In this document: piece by piece, positions 20,000-34,200 of the stretch
Layout: the number at the start of each line of letters is the position of its first letter
Position numbering within the stretch: position 1 is the stretch's first letter
Source: Protopterus annectens
Lineage: Eukaryota; Chordata; Ceratodontiformes; Protopteridae
Assembly (NCBI RefSeq): GCF_019279795.1
Contig: NC_056745.1
Span: 1,491,072,503-1,491,136,502 of the forward strand
Reading direction: 5' to 3'
Length of the DNA stretch: 64,000 nt
Made by a program: the position numbers and the translations under genes
Notes under the pieces: model-generated
Told to the model about the DNA's origin: nothing
Database searches by the model: none
Seen by the model: only the letters and a program-made list of their open reading frames with translations

Positions 20000-21060
20000 C
20001 CCATTTTCTACACGGAGTTAGGGTGACACTTCAGCTGTTGCCATTTCTGTCAATTCAGTGCCACTCTCTTACCTTCTTTGAAAGTCATGCCTGACTGTTG
20101 GAGGTCTTCTCTCATACAATCCATCCATCTCTTTGCTGGATGCCCTCGTTTACTCATGCCTTCTTGCTGTCCCAAATCATCTTCTCCAGATTGTCTTCTA
20201 CTTTCCTGCAGATGTGCCCAAGCCACCATAATTTACTTTCTTTGCCTTCTCTGCAATTGGAGCTATATGGAATTCTACTCTGCTTTCCTCATTTCTTCAT
20301 CTGACCCACAGTGTGCATCCTACCACCCTTCTCAGGCACTTCACTTCCATCATCTCTACCTTCCTCAACTGTTCTGCCTTTACTGCCCAGGTTTTTATCA
20401 TACAGTAGTACTGGTCGCACCACCATTTTGTACACCTTACTTTTCAGCTTCTTTGGTATTCTTCAGTCATACACTACACCTGACAGTCTATGCCAGTTGG
20501 CTGCAGCCACTCTGATTCTAGGTTTTACCTCTTCATTCAGACTTCCCTCATCCTCAACCTTTCCTCACTGATACTTGAAGCTATTTACTTGTTCCACTAT
20601 CTTCCTTTCTGTCTCAATACTCAGCTTCTTCTGATTTTACTCACTTGCCCCATTACAACTGACTTATCTGTAGGCAGCTTCATCTCATGTGCCTTCAGTT
20701 TTGCATTCCATTCATCTACCTTTTGTTGAAGTTCTTGTTCAAAGTCTATCTGTAATGCCACATTGTGTGCATACAGCAGCTTTGTTGATCTGTCCCCTCT
20801 GACATGTTTGCTAATATAGTTCATCACGGCAGACAGATGAACCATGATGTAAATCCAGTCACACTGAGAACCCCTCTGTGAGTCCGAACAGTTTGTATAT
20901 GTGTCTGCCTGCACTAATTCTACCAATGTTTCTGGGACTTTCAAACATTGCAATATTGCCCAAATCAGCTTTTTTTAGGACCTTCCCATATGTTTTTGCC
21001 AAGTGAAGGAATGTCTATTTGAAAATTTTCCTTATGTCTAGCTTATTGTCTGCCATCTAT

Positions 21061-21146
21061 CTTACTGCAAACATCGGGTCGGTTATGCTGCATTCTGATC
21101 TATCTATCTTACTGCAAACATCGGGTCGGTTATGCTGCATTCTGAA
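21061..21146. repeat. 47-bp tandem duplication inside the LINE relic
   Basis: The segment cttactgcaaacatcgggtc...cattctga occurs twice, 47 bp apart (21061 and 21108), with perfect or nearly perfect identity, so it is recent. Its period equals that of the 18102-19229 array, but the sequence is unrelated. Confidence 0.85.
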
Positions 21147-21584
21147 GAGAATTTGAACTGCTCCTCTACCGTGTTCCTTTCCACTACTCTTCATATCCAT
21201 TTATCAATCACACTGTCCAGAAATGTCATGCAGTGTGACAGGAGTCTGACGCCTCAATACTGCTCATAGCTGTGAATGTCCAGTTTGTTCTTGTACACTG
21301 CCATGAGTATGCTTTTTCTCCAGTCATTTGGGATATGCCTTTCTCTCCACAGTGCTATGAATACCCTCAACAGCCATTTTCTCTCCTATCTCCACCAACA
21401 TTTTGATCATATCTGCCCAACCTCTTTGAGCCAGCTGCTTTCCCAGGCTTCATTTTCCTTAGTGGTGTCCTCACTTCTTCTAGGGTGGGCTCTTTTTCCT
21501 CCTTCACTGTGGGCTGTGTCTTGGGCAGTACAATTTCTGTGGGGTTTTCTTCATTCAGAAACTGTTGGAAGTACTCCTTCCATC

Positions 21585-21925
21585 TAAGGTTACCACATGT
21601 CCCACTTTGAGAGGGACAGTCCCTCTTTGGGCAGTTGTGTCCTACAAAGAAATTGTAAAAATGGCAAATGTCCTGAGATTTTAGGACAAATTTATTTCCT
21701 TTATTTTATGTAATAGTTGCATAAAACAGTTATTCTGTATCTGAAATACCTAAATGTTATAAGAAACAGAATAAGCAACTAAAATGCTATAAGAATAAGC
21801 TTTTACTTAGGCAAAAAAGTGAAGTTCTGCCCTTTGTACTATCCGTAGGTATGTTTCGTCCTGCAAAATATGACGTTTGTACCAAAAATGCCCCACTTTG
21901 GACATTTGAAAAGGTGGCAACCCTA
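21585..21925. mobile_element. hAT-like MITE, copy 2 (341 bp, perfect 8-bp target duplication)
   Basis: Terminal inverted repeats are taaggttaccac and ggtggcaaccct a. The flanks are a perfect CTTCCATC on both sides (21577-21584 and 21926-21933). The interior aligns with copy 1 at 7384-7726 almost end to end, including the ataagcttttacttaggc block. It is non-coding. Confidence 0.88.
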
Positions 21926-22215
21926 CTTCCATCTGCCTTTGATGTCTTGTGGACTGGTGGGCAGGTTGTTGCTGGCATCCCTTTTAACAGTATCTGATGA
22001 CTACATTCTTTATCTTTGTCTTTACCTTTCAGCCTGAAAGAGTTTTTGTGTCGTCTACCGAGTCACTTTCCAGAAGCTAGTAGAGTGTCTCTGATGCCTT
22101 GTTTTTTCATGCTTTTTATTACAAGTCTTCTCTGAATGTCTCTGTTAGCCAAACAGTATTACTTCTTAGCCTTGCCTGTCTTTTCTGTCTCCCACTTTTT
22201 CCTTCTTTCCTTTGA

Positions 22216-25200
22216 TTACTTCCTAGACGTCTGCCCCCCGCCACTAGCTTTCCTTATGCACCTTATTTGATTACTTCCTAGACTTCTGCACTCCACCACT
22301 AGCTTTCCTTATGCACCTTATTTGATTACTTCCTAGACGTCTGCACTCCACCACTGGCTTTCCTTATGCACCTTATTTGATTACTTCCTAGACTTCTGCA
22401 CTCCACCACTAGCTTTCCTTATGCACCTTATTTGATTACTTCCTAGACTTCTGCACTCCACCACTAGCTTTCCTTATGCACCTTATTTGATTACTTCCTA
22501 GACTTCTGCACTCCACCACTAGCTTTCCTTATGCACCTTATTTGATTACTTCCTAGACTTCTGCACTCCACCACTAGCTTTCCTTATGCACCTTATTTGA
22601 TTACTTCCTAGACTTCTGCACTCCACCACTAGCTTTCCTTATGCACCTTATTTGATTACTTCCTAGACTTCTGCACTCCACCACTAGCTTTCCTTATGCA
22701 CCTTATTTGATTACTTCCTAGACTTCTGCACTCCACCACTAGCTTTCCTTATGCACCTTATTTGATTACTTCCTAGACTTCTGCACTCCACCACTAGCTT
22801 TCCTTATGCACCTTATTTGATTACTTCCTAGACTTCTGCACTCCACCACTAGCTTTCCTTATGTACCTTATTTGATTACTTCCTAGACTTCTGCACTCCA
22901 CCACTAGCTTTCCTTATGCACCTTATTTGATTACTTCCTAGACTTCTGCACTCCACCACTAGCTTTCCTTATGCACCTTATTTGATTACTTCCTAGACTT
23001 CTGCACTCCACCACTAGCTTTCCTTATGCACCTTATTTGATTACTTCCTAGACTTCTGCACTCCACCACTAGCTTTCCTTATGCACCTTATTTGATTACT
23101 TCCTAGACTTCTGCACTCCACCACTAGCTTTCCTTATGCACCTTATTTGATTACTTCCTAGACTTCTGCACTCCACCACTAGCTTTCCTTATGCACCTTA
23201 TTTGATTACTTCCTAGACTTCTGCACTCCACCACTAGCTTTCCTTATGCACCTTATTTGATTACTTCCTAGACTTCTGCACTCCACCACTAGCTTTCCTT
23301 ATGTACCTTATTTGATTACTTCCTAGACTTCTGCACTCCACCACTAGCTTTCCTTATGCACCTTATTTGATTACTTCCTAGACTTCTGCACTCCACCACT
23401 AGCTTTCCTTATGTACCTTATTTGATTACTTCCTAGACTTCTGCACTCCACCACTAGCTTTCCTTATGCACCTTATTTGATTACTTCCTAGACTTCTGCA
23501 CTCCACCACTAGCTTTCCTTATGCACCTTATTTGATTACTTCCTAGACTTCTGCACTCCACCACTAGCTTTCCTTATGCACCTTATTTGATTACTTCCTA
23601 GACTTCTGCACTCCACCACTAGCTTTCCTTATGCACCTTATTTGATTACTTCCTAGACTTCTGCACTCCACCACTAGCTTTCCTTATGCACCTTATTTGA
23701 TTACTTCCTAGACGTCTGCACTCCACCACTAGCTTTCCTTATGTACCTTATTTGATTACTTCCTAGACTTCTGCACTCCACCACTAGCTTTCCTTATGTA
23801 CCTTATTTGATTACTTCCTAGACTTCTGCACTCCACCACTAGCTTTCCTTATGTACCTTATTTGATTACTTCCTAGACTTCTGCACTCCACCACTAGCTT
23901 TCCTTATGCACCTTATTTGATTACTTCCTAGACTTCTGCACTCCACCACTAGCTTTCCTTATGCACCTTATTTGATTACTTCCTAGACTTCTGCACTCCA
24001 CCACTAGCTTTCCTTATGCACCTTATTTGATTACTTCCTAGACTTCTGCACTCCACCACTAGCTTTCCTTATGCACCTTATTTGATTACTTCCTAGACTT
24101 CTGCACTCCACCACTAGCTTTCCTTATGCACCTTATTTGATTACTTCCTAGACTTCTGCACTCCACCACTAGCTTTCCTTATGCACCTTATTTGATTACT
24201 TCCTAGACTTCTGCACTCCACCACTAGCTTTCCTTATGCACCTTATTTGATTACTTCCTAGACTTCTGCACTCCACCACTAGCTTTCCTTATGCACCTTA
24301 TTTGATTACTTCCTAGACTTCTGCACTCCACCACTAGCTTTCCTTATGCACCTTATTTGATTACTTCCTAGACTTCTGCACTCCACCACTAGCTTTCCTT
24401 ATGCACCTTATTTGATTACTTCCTAGACTTCTGCACTCCACCACTAGCTTTCCTTATGCACCTTATTTGATTACTTCCTAGACTTCTGCACTCCACCACT
24501 AGCTTTCCTTATGCACCTTATTTGATTACTTCCTAGACTTCTGCACTCCACCACTAGCTTTCCTTATGCACCTTATTTGATTACTTCCTAGACTTCTGCA
24601 CTCCACCACTAGCTTTCCTTATGCACCTTATTTGATTACTTCCTAGACTTCTGCACTCCACCACTAGCTTTCCTTATGCACCTTATTTGATTACTTCCTA
24701 GACTTCTGCACTCCACCACTAGCTTTCCTTATGCACCTTATTTGATTACTTCCTAGACTTCTGCACTCCACCACTAGCTTTCCTTATGCACCTTATTTGA
24801 TTACTTCCTAGACTTCTGCACTCCACCACTAGCTTTCCTTATGTACCTTATTTGATTACTTCCTAGACTTCTGCACTCCACCACTAGCTTTCCTTATGCA
24901 CCTTATTTGATTACTTCCTAGACTTCTGCACTCCACCACTAGCTTTCCTTATGCACCTTATTTGATTACTTCCTAGACTTCTGCACTCCACCACTAGCTT
25001 TCCTTATGCACCTTATTTGATTACTTCCTAGACTTCTGCACTCCACCACTAGCTTTCCTTATGCACCTTATTTGATTACTTCCTAGACTTCTGCACTCCA
25101 CCACTAGCTTTCCTTATGTACCTTATTTGATTACTTCCTAGACTTCTGCACTCCACCACTAGCTTTCCTTATGTACCTTATTTGATTACTTCCTAGACGT

Positions 25201-28200
25201 CTGCACTCCACCACTAGCTTTCCTTATGTACCTTATTTGATTACTTCCTAGACTTCTGCACTCCACCACTAGCTTTCCTTATGCACCTTATTTGATTACT
25301 TCCTAGACTTCTGCACTCCACCACTAGCTTTCCTTATGCACCTTATTTGATTACTTCCTAGACTTCTGCACTCCACCACCAGCTTTCCTTATGTACCTTA
25401 TTTGATTACTTCCTAGACTTCTGCACTCCACCACTAGCTTTCCTTATGCACCTTATTTGATTACTTCCTAGACGTCTGCACTCCACCACTAGCTTTCCTT
25501 ATGTACCTTATTTGATTACTTCCTAGACGTCTGCACTCCACCACTAGCTTTCCTTATGTACCTTATTTGATTACTTCCTAGACTTCTGCACTCCACCACT
25601 AGCTTTCCTTATGCACCTTATTTGATTACTTCCTAGACGTCTGCACTCCACCACTAGCTTTCCTTATGCACCTTATTTGATTACTTCCTAGACTTCTGCA
25701 CTCCACCACTAGCTTTCCTTATGCACCTTATTTGATTACTTCCTAGACTTCTGCACTCCACCACTAGCTTTCCTTATGTACCTTATTTGATTACTTCCTA
25801 GACTTCTGCACTCCACCACTAGCTTTCCTTATGCACCTTATTTGATTACTTCCTAGACTTCTGCACTCCACCACTAGCTTTCCTTATGCACCTTATTTGA
25901 TTACTTCCTAGACGTCTGCACTCCACCACTAGCTTTCCTTATGCACCTTATTTGATTACTTCCTAGACTTCTGCACTCCACCACTAGCTTTCCTTATGTA
26001 CCTTATTTGATTACTTCCTAGACGTCTGCACTCCGCCACTAGCTTTCCTTATGCACCTTATTTGATTACTTCCTAGACTTCTGCACTCCACCACTAGCTT
26101 TCCTTATGCACCTTATTTGATTACTTCCTAGACGACTGCACTCCACCACTAGCTTTCCTTATGCACCTTATTTGATTACTTCCTAGACTTCTGCACTCCA
26201 CCACTAGCTTTCCTTATGCACCTTATTTGATTACTTCCTAGACGTCTGCACTCCACCACTAGCTTTCCTTATGCACCTTATTTGATTACTTCCTAGACGT
26301 CTGCACTCCACCACTAGCTTTCCTTATGCACCTTATTTGATTACTTCCTAGACGTCTGCACTCCACCACTAGCTTTCCTTATGCACCTTATTTGATTACT
26401 TCCTAGACTTCTGCACTCCACCACTAGCTTTCCTTATGCACCTTATTTGATTACTTCCTAGACGCCTGCACTCCACCACTAGCTTTCCTTATGCACCTTA
26501 TTTGATTACTTCCTAGACGCCTGCACTCCACCACTAGCTTTCCTTATGCACCTTATTTGATTACTTCCTAGACGTCTGCACTCCACCACTAGCTTTCCTT
26601 ATGCACCTTATTTGATTACTTCCTAGACTTCTGCACTCCGCCACTAGCTTTCCTTATGCACCTTATTTGATTACTTCCTAGACTTCTGCACTCCACCACT
26701 AGCTTTCCTTATGCACCTTATTTGATTACTTCCTAGACGCCTGCACTCCACCACTAGCTTTCCTTATGCACCTTATTTGATTACTTCCTAGACTTCTGCA
26801 CTCCACCACTAGCTTTCCTTATGCACCTTATTTGATTACTTCCTAGACTTCTGCACTCCACCACTAGCTTTCCTTATGTACCTTATTTGATTACTTCCTA
26901 GACGTCTGCACTCCACCACTAGCTTTCCTTATGCACCTTATTTGATTACTTCCTAGACTTCTGCACTCCACCACTAGCTTTCCTTATGCACCTTATTTGA
27001 TTACTTCCTAGACTTCTGCACTCCACCACTAGCTTTCCTTATGCACCTTATTTGATTACTTCCTAGACTTCTGCACTCCACCACTAGCTTTCCTTATGCA
27101 CCTTATTTGATTACTTCCTAGACTTCTGCACTCCACCACTAGCTTTCCTTATGCACCTTATTTGATTACTTCCTAGACTTCTGCACTCCACCACTAGCTT
27201 TCCTTATGTACCTTATTTGATTACTTCCTAGACTTCTGCACTCCACCACTAGCTTTCCTTATGCACCTTATTTGATTACTTCCTAGACTTCTGCACTCCA
27301 CCACTAGCTTTCCTTATGCACCTTATTTGATTACTTCCTAGACTTCTGCACTCCACCACTAGCTTTCCTTATGCACCTTATTTGATTACTTCCTAGACTT
27401 CTGCACTCCACCACTAGCTTTCCTTATGTACCTTATTTGATTACTTCCTAGACTTCTGCACTCCACCACTAGCTTTCCTTATGCACCTTATTTGATTACT
27501 TCCTAGACTTCTGCACTCCACCACTAGCTTTCCTTATGTACCTTATTTGATTACTTCCTAGACTTCTGCACTCCACCACTAGCTTTCCTTATGTACCTTA
27601 TTTGATTACTTCCTAGACTTCTGCACTCCACCACTAGCTTTCCTTATGCACCTTATTTGATTACTTCCTAGACTTCTGCACTCCACCACTAGCTTTCCTT
27701 ATGCACCTTATTTGATTACTTCCTAGACTTCTGCACTCCACCACTAGCTTTCCTTATGCACCTTATTTGATTACTTCCTAGACTTCTGCACTCCACCACT
27801 AGCTTTCCTTATGCACCTTATTTGATTACTTCCTAGACTTCTGCACTCCACCACTAGCTTTCCTTATGCACCTTATTTGATTACTTCCTAGACTTCTGCA
27901 CTCCACCACTAGCTTTCCTTATGCACCTTATTTGATTACTTCCTAGACTTCTGCACTCCACCACTAGCTTTCCTTATGCACCTTATTTGATTACTTCCTA
28001 GACTTCTGCACTCCACCACTAGCTTTCCTTATGCACCTTATTTGATTACTTCCTAGACTTCTGCACTCCACCACTAGCTTTCCTTATGCACCTTATTTGA
28101 TTACTTCCTAGACTTCTGCACTCCACCACTAGCTTTCCTTATGCACCTTATTTGATTACTTCCTAGACTTCTGCACTCCACCACTAGCTTTCCTTATGCA

Positions 28201-31200
28201 CCTTATTTGATTACTTCCTAGACTTCTGCACTCCACCACTAGCTTTCCTTATGCACCTTATTTGATTACTTCCTAGACTTCTGCACTCCACCACTAGCTT
28301 TCCTTATGCACCTTATTTGATTACTTCCTAGACTTCTGCACTCCACCACTAGCTTTCCTTATGCACCTTATTTGATTACTTCCTAGACTTCTGCACTCCA
28401 CCACTAGCTTTCCTTATGCACCTTATTTGATTACTTCCTAGACTTCTGCACTCCACCACTAGCTTTCCTTATGCACCTTATTTGATTACTTCCTAGACTT
28501 CTGCACTCCACCACTAGCTTTCCTTATGCACCTTATTTGATTACTTCCTAGACTTCTGCACTCCACCACTAGCTTTCCTTATGCACCTTATTTGATTACT
28601 TCCTAGACTTCTGCACTCCACCACTAGCTTTCCTTATGCACCTTATTTGATTACTTCCTAGACTTCTGCACTCCACCACTAGCTTTCCTTATGCACCTTA
28701 TTTGATTACTTCCTAGACTTCTGCACTCCACCACTAGCTTTCCTTATGCACCTTATTTGATTACTTCCTAGACTTCTGCACTCCACCACTAGCTTTCCTT
28801 ATGCACCTTATTTGATTACTTCCTAGACTTCTGCACTCCACCACTAGCTTTCCTTATGCACCTTATTTGATTACTTCCTAGACTTCTGCACTCCACCACT
28901 AGCTTTCCTTATGCACCTTATTTGATTACTTCCTAGACTTCTGCACTCCACCACTAGCTTTCCTTATGCACCTTATTTGATTACTTCCTAGACTTCTGCA
29001 CTCCACCACTAGCTTTCCTTATGCACCTTATTTGATTACTTCCTAGACTTCTGCACTCCACCACTAGCTTTCCTTATGCACCTTATTTGATTACTTCCTA
29101 GACTTCTGCACTCCACCACTAGCTTTCCTTATGCACCTTATTTGATTACTTCCTAGACTTCTGCACTCCACCACTAGCTTTCCTTATGCACCTTATTTGA
29201 TTACTTCCTAGACTTCTGCACTCCACCACTAGCTTTCCTTATGTACCTTATTTGATTACTTCCTAGACTTCTGCACTCCACCACTAGCTTTCCTTATGCA
29301 CCTTATTTGATTACTTCCTAGACTTCTGCACTCCACCACTAGCTTTCCTTATGCACCTTATTTGATTACTTCCTAGACTTCTGCACTCCACCACTAGCTT
29401 TCCTTATGTACCTTATTTGATTACTTCCTAGACTTCTGCACTCCACCACTAGCTTTCCTTATGCACCTTATTTGATTACTTCCTAGACTTCTGCACTCCA
29501 CCACTAGCTTTCCTTATGCACCTTATTTGATTACTTCCTAGACTTCTGCACTCCACCACTAGCTTTCCTTATGCACCTTATTTGATTACTTCCTAGACTT
29601 CTGCACTCCACCACTAGCTTTCCTTATGCACCTTATTTGATTACTTCCTAGACTTCTGCACTCCACCACTAGCTTTCCTTATGCACCTTATTTGATTACT
29701 TCCTAGACTTCTGCACTCCACCACTAGCTTTCCTTATGCACCTTATTTGATTACTTCCTAGACTTCTGCACTCCACCACTAGCTTTCCTTATGCACCTTA
29801 TTTGATTACTTCCTAGACTTCTGCACTCCACCACTAGCTTTCCTTATGCACCTTATTTGATTACTTCCTAGACTTCTGCACTCCACCACTAGCTTTCCTT
29901 ATGCACCTTATTTGATTACTTCCTAGACTTCTGCACTCCACCACTAGCTTTCCTTATGTACCTTATTTGATTACTTCCTAGACTTCTGCACTCCACCACT
30001 AGCTTTCCTTATGCACCTTATTTGATTACTTCCTAGACTTCTGCACTCCACCACTAGCTTTCCTTATGCACCTTATTTGATTACTTCCTAGACTTCTGCA
30101 CTCCACCACTAGCTTTCCTTATGCACCTTATTTGATTACTTCCTAGACTTCTGCACTCCACCACTAGCTTTCCTTATGCACCTTATTTGATTACTTCCTA
30201 GACTTCTGCACTCCACCACTAGCTTTCCTTATGCACCTTATTTGATTACTTCCTAGACTTCTGCACTCCACCACTAGCTTTCCTTATGCACCTTATTTGA
30301 TTACTTCCTAGACTTCTGCACTCCACCACTAGCTTTCCTTATGCACCTTATTTGATTACTTCCTAGACTTCTGCACTCCACCACTAGCTTTCCTTATGCA
30401 CCTTATTTGATTACTTCCTAGACTTCTGCACTCCACCACTAGCTTTCCTTATGCACCTTATTTGATTACTTCCTAGACTTCTGCACTCCACCACTAGCTT
30501 TCCTTATGCACCTTATTTGATTACTTCCTAGACTTCTGCACTCCACCACTAGCTTTCCTTATGCACCTTATTTGATTACTTCCTAGACTTCTGCACTCCA
30601 CCACTAGCTTTCCTTATGTACCTTATTTGATTACTTCCTAGACGTCTGCACTCCACCACTAGCTTTCCTTATGTACCTTATTTGATTACTTCCTAGACTT
30701 CTGCACTCCACCACTAGCTTTCCTTATGCACCTTATTTGATTACTTCCTAGACTTCTGCACTCCACCACTAGCTTTCCTTATGCACCTTATTTGATTACT
30801 TCCTAGACTTCTGCACTCCACCACTAGCTTTCCTTATGCACCTTATTTGATTACTTCCTAGACTTCTGCACTCCACCACTAGCTTTCCTTATGCACCTTA
30901 TTTGATTACTTCCTAGACTTCTGCACTCCACCACTAGCTTTCCTTATGCACCTTATTTGATTACTTCCTAGACTACAGCACCCCACCATTAGCTTTCCTT
31001 ATGCACCTTATTTGATTACTTCCTAGACTTCTGCACTCCACCACTAGCTTTCCTTATGCACCTTATTTGATTACTTCCTAGACTTCTGCACTCCACCACT
31101 AGCTTTCCTTATGTACCTTATTTGATTACTTCCTAGACTTCTGCACTCCACCACTAGCTTTCCTTATGCACCTTATTTGATTACTTCCTAGACTTCTGCA

Positions 31201-34200
31201 CTCCACCACTAGCTTTCCTTATGCACCTTATTTGATTACTTCCTAGACTTCTGCACTCCACCACTAGCTTTCCTTATGCACCTTATTTGATTACTTCCTA
31301 GACTTCTGCACTCCACCACTAGCTTTCCTTATGCACCTTATTTGATTACTTCCTAGACTTCTGCACTCCACCACTAGCTTTCCTTATGCACCTTATTTGA
31401 TTACTTCCTAGACGTCTGCACTCCACCACTAGCTTTCCTTATGTACCTTATTTGATTACTTCCTAGACTTCTGCACTCCACCACTAGCTTTCCTTATGCA
31501 CCTTATTTGATTACTTCCTAGACGTCTGCACTCCACCACTAGCTTTCCTTATGTACCTTATTTGATTACTTCCTAGACTTCTGCACTCCACCACTAGCTT
31601 TCCTTATGCACCTTATTTGATTACTTCCTAGACGTCTGCCCTCCACCACTGGCTTTCCTTATGCACCTTATTTGATTACTTCCTAGACTTCTGCACTCCA
31701 CCACTAGCTTTCCTTATGTACCTTATTTGATTACTTCCTAGACTTCTGCACTCCACCACTAGCTTTCCTTATGCACCTTATTTGATTACTTCCTAGACGT
31801 CTGCACTCCACCACTAGCTTTCCTTATGTACCTTATTTGATTACTTCCTAGACTTCTGCACTCCACCACTAGCTTTCCTTATGCACCTTATTTGATTACT
31901 TCCTAGACTTCTGCACTCCACCACTAGCTTTCCTTATGCACCTTATTTGATTACTTCCTAGACTTCTGCACTCCACCACTAGCTTTCCTTATGCACCTTA
32001 TTTGATTACTTCCTAGACGTCTCCACTCCACCACTAGCTTTCCTTATGCACCTTATTTGATTACTTCCTAGACTTCTGCACTCCACCACTAGCTTTCCTT
32101 ATGCACCTTATTTGATTACTTCCTAGACTTCTGCACTCCACCACTAGCTTTCCTTATGTACCTTATTTGATTACTTCCTAGACTTCTGCACTCCACCACT
32201 AGCTTTCCTTATGCACCTTATTTGATTACTTCCTAGACTTCTGCACTCCACCACTAGCTTTCCTTATGCACCTTATTTGATTACTTCCTAGACTTCTGCA
32301 CTCCACCACTAGCTTTCCTTATGCACCTTATTTGATTACTTCCTAGACTTCTGCACTCCACCACTAGCTTTCCTTATGTACCTTATTTGATTACTTCCTA
32401 GACTTCTGCACTCCACCACTAGCTTTCCTTATGCACCTTATTTGATTACTTCCTAGACTTCTGCACTCCACCACTAGCTTTCCTTATGCACCTTATTTGA
32501 TTACTTCCTAGACTTCTGCACTCCACCACTAGCTTTCCTTATGTACCTTATTTGATTACTTCCTAGACTTCTGCACTCCACCACTAGCTTTCCTTATGCA
32601 CCTTATTTGATTACTTCCTAGACTTCTGCACTCCACCACTAGCTTTCCTTATGCACCTTATTTGATTACTTCCTAGACTTCTGCACTCCACCACTAGCTT
32701 TCCTTATGCACCTTATTTGATTACTTCCTAGACTTCTGCACTCCACCACTAGCTTTCCTTATGTACCTTATTTGATTACTTCCTAGACTTCTGCACTCCA
32801 CCACTAGCTTTCCTTATGCACCTTATTTGATTACTTCCTAGACTTCTGCACTCCACCACTAGCTTTCCTTATGCACCTTATTTGATTACTTCCTAGACTT
32901 CTGCACTCCACCACTAGCTTTCCTTATGCACCTTATTTGATTACTTCCTAGACTTCTGCACTCCACCACTAGCTTTCCTTATGCACCTTATTTGATTACT
33001 TCCTAGACTTCTGCACTCCACCACTAGCTTTCCTTATGCACCTTATTTGATTACTTCCTAGACTTCTGCACTCCACCACTAGCTTTCCTTATGCACCTTA
33101 TTTGATTACTTCCTAGACTTCTGCACTCCACCACTAGCTTTCCTTATGTACCTTATTTGATTACTTCCTAGACTTCTGCACTCCACCACTAGCTTTCCTT
33201 ATGCACCTTATTTGATTACTTCCTAGACTTCTGCACTCCACCACTAGCTTTCCTTATGCACCTTATTTGATTACTTCCTAGACTTCTGCACTCCACCACT
33301 AGCTTTCCTTATGTACCTTATTTGATTACTTCCTAGACTTCTGCACTCCACCACTAGCTTTCCTTATGCACCTTATTTGATTACTTCCTAGACTTCTGCA
33401 CTCCACCACTAGCTTTCCTTATGCACCTTATTTGATTACTTCCTAGACTTCTGCACTCCACCACTAGCTTTCCTTATGCACCTTATTTGATTACTTCCTA
33501 GACTTCTGCACTCCACCACTAGCTTTCCTTATGCACCTTATTTGATTACTTCCTAGACTTCTGCACTCCACCACTAGCTTTCCTTATGCACCTTATTTGA
33601 TTACTTCCTAGACTTCTGCACTCCACCACTAGCTTTCCTTATGCACCTTATTTGATTACTTCCTAGACTTCTGCACTCCACCACTAGCTTTCCTTATGTA
33701 CCTTATTTGATTACTTCCTAGACTTCTGCACTCCACCACTAGCTTTCCTTATGCACCTTATTTGATTACTTCCTAGACTTCTGCACTCCACCACTAGCTT
33801 TCCTTATGCACCTTATTTGATTACTTCCTAGACTTCTGCACTCCACCACTAGCTTTCCTTATGTACCTTATTTGATTACTTCCTAGACTTCTGCACTCCA
33901 CCACTAGCTTTCCTTATGCACCTTATTTGATTACTTCCTAGACTTCTGCACTCCACCACTAGCTTTCCTTATGCACCTTATTTGATTACTTCCTAGACTT
34001 CTGCACTCCACCACTAGCTTTCCTTATGCACCTTATTTGATTACTTCCTAGACTTCTGCACTCCACCACTAGCTTTCCTTATGCACCTTATTTGATTACT
34101 TCCTAGACTTCTGCACTCCACCACTAGCTTTCCTTATGCACCTTATTTGATTACTTCCTAGACTTCTGCACTCCACCACTAGCTTTCCTTATGCACCTTA

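Larger units (their letters stand above)
20000..22215 (-). pseudogene. RTE-like LINE relic, reverse transcriptase and C-terminus
   Basis: Minus-strand translation is broken but shows RT-type blocks: YA-N-VALQ around 20760 (decayed YADD), ELQQKVDEWNAKLKAHEMKL, then the downstream C-terminal region of the RTE/EN-RT type. The upstream, Lys-rich linker lies at 22000-22215. The hAT-like MITE copy 2 is inserted at 21585. A 47-bp tandem duplication at 21061-21146 is an internal rearrangement. The LINE reads on across the 55-bp satellite to 38881-39070, so the satellite grew inside it. The clade is tentative. Confidence 0.6.

Noticed and set aside
20078..20571. Plus-strand ORFs of 68-145 codons rich in Ser/Leu/Phe
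   Set aside because: They are antisense to the RTE-like LINE relic.
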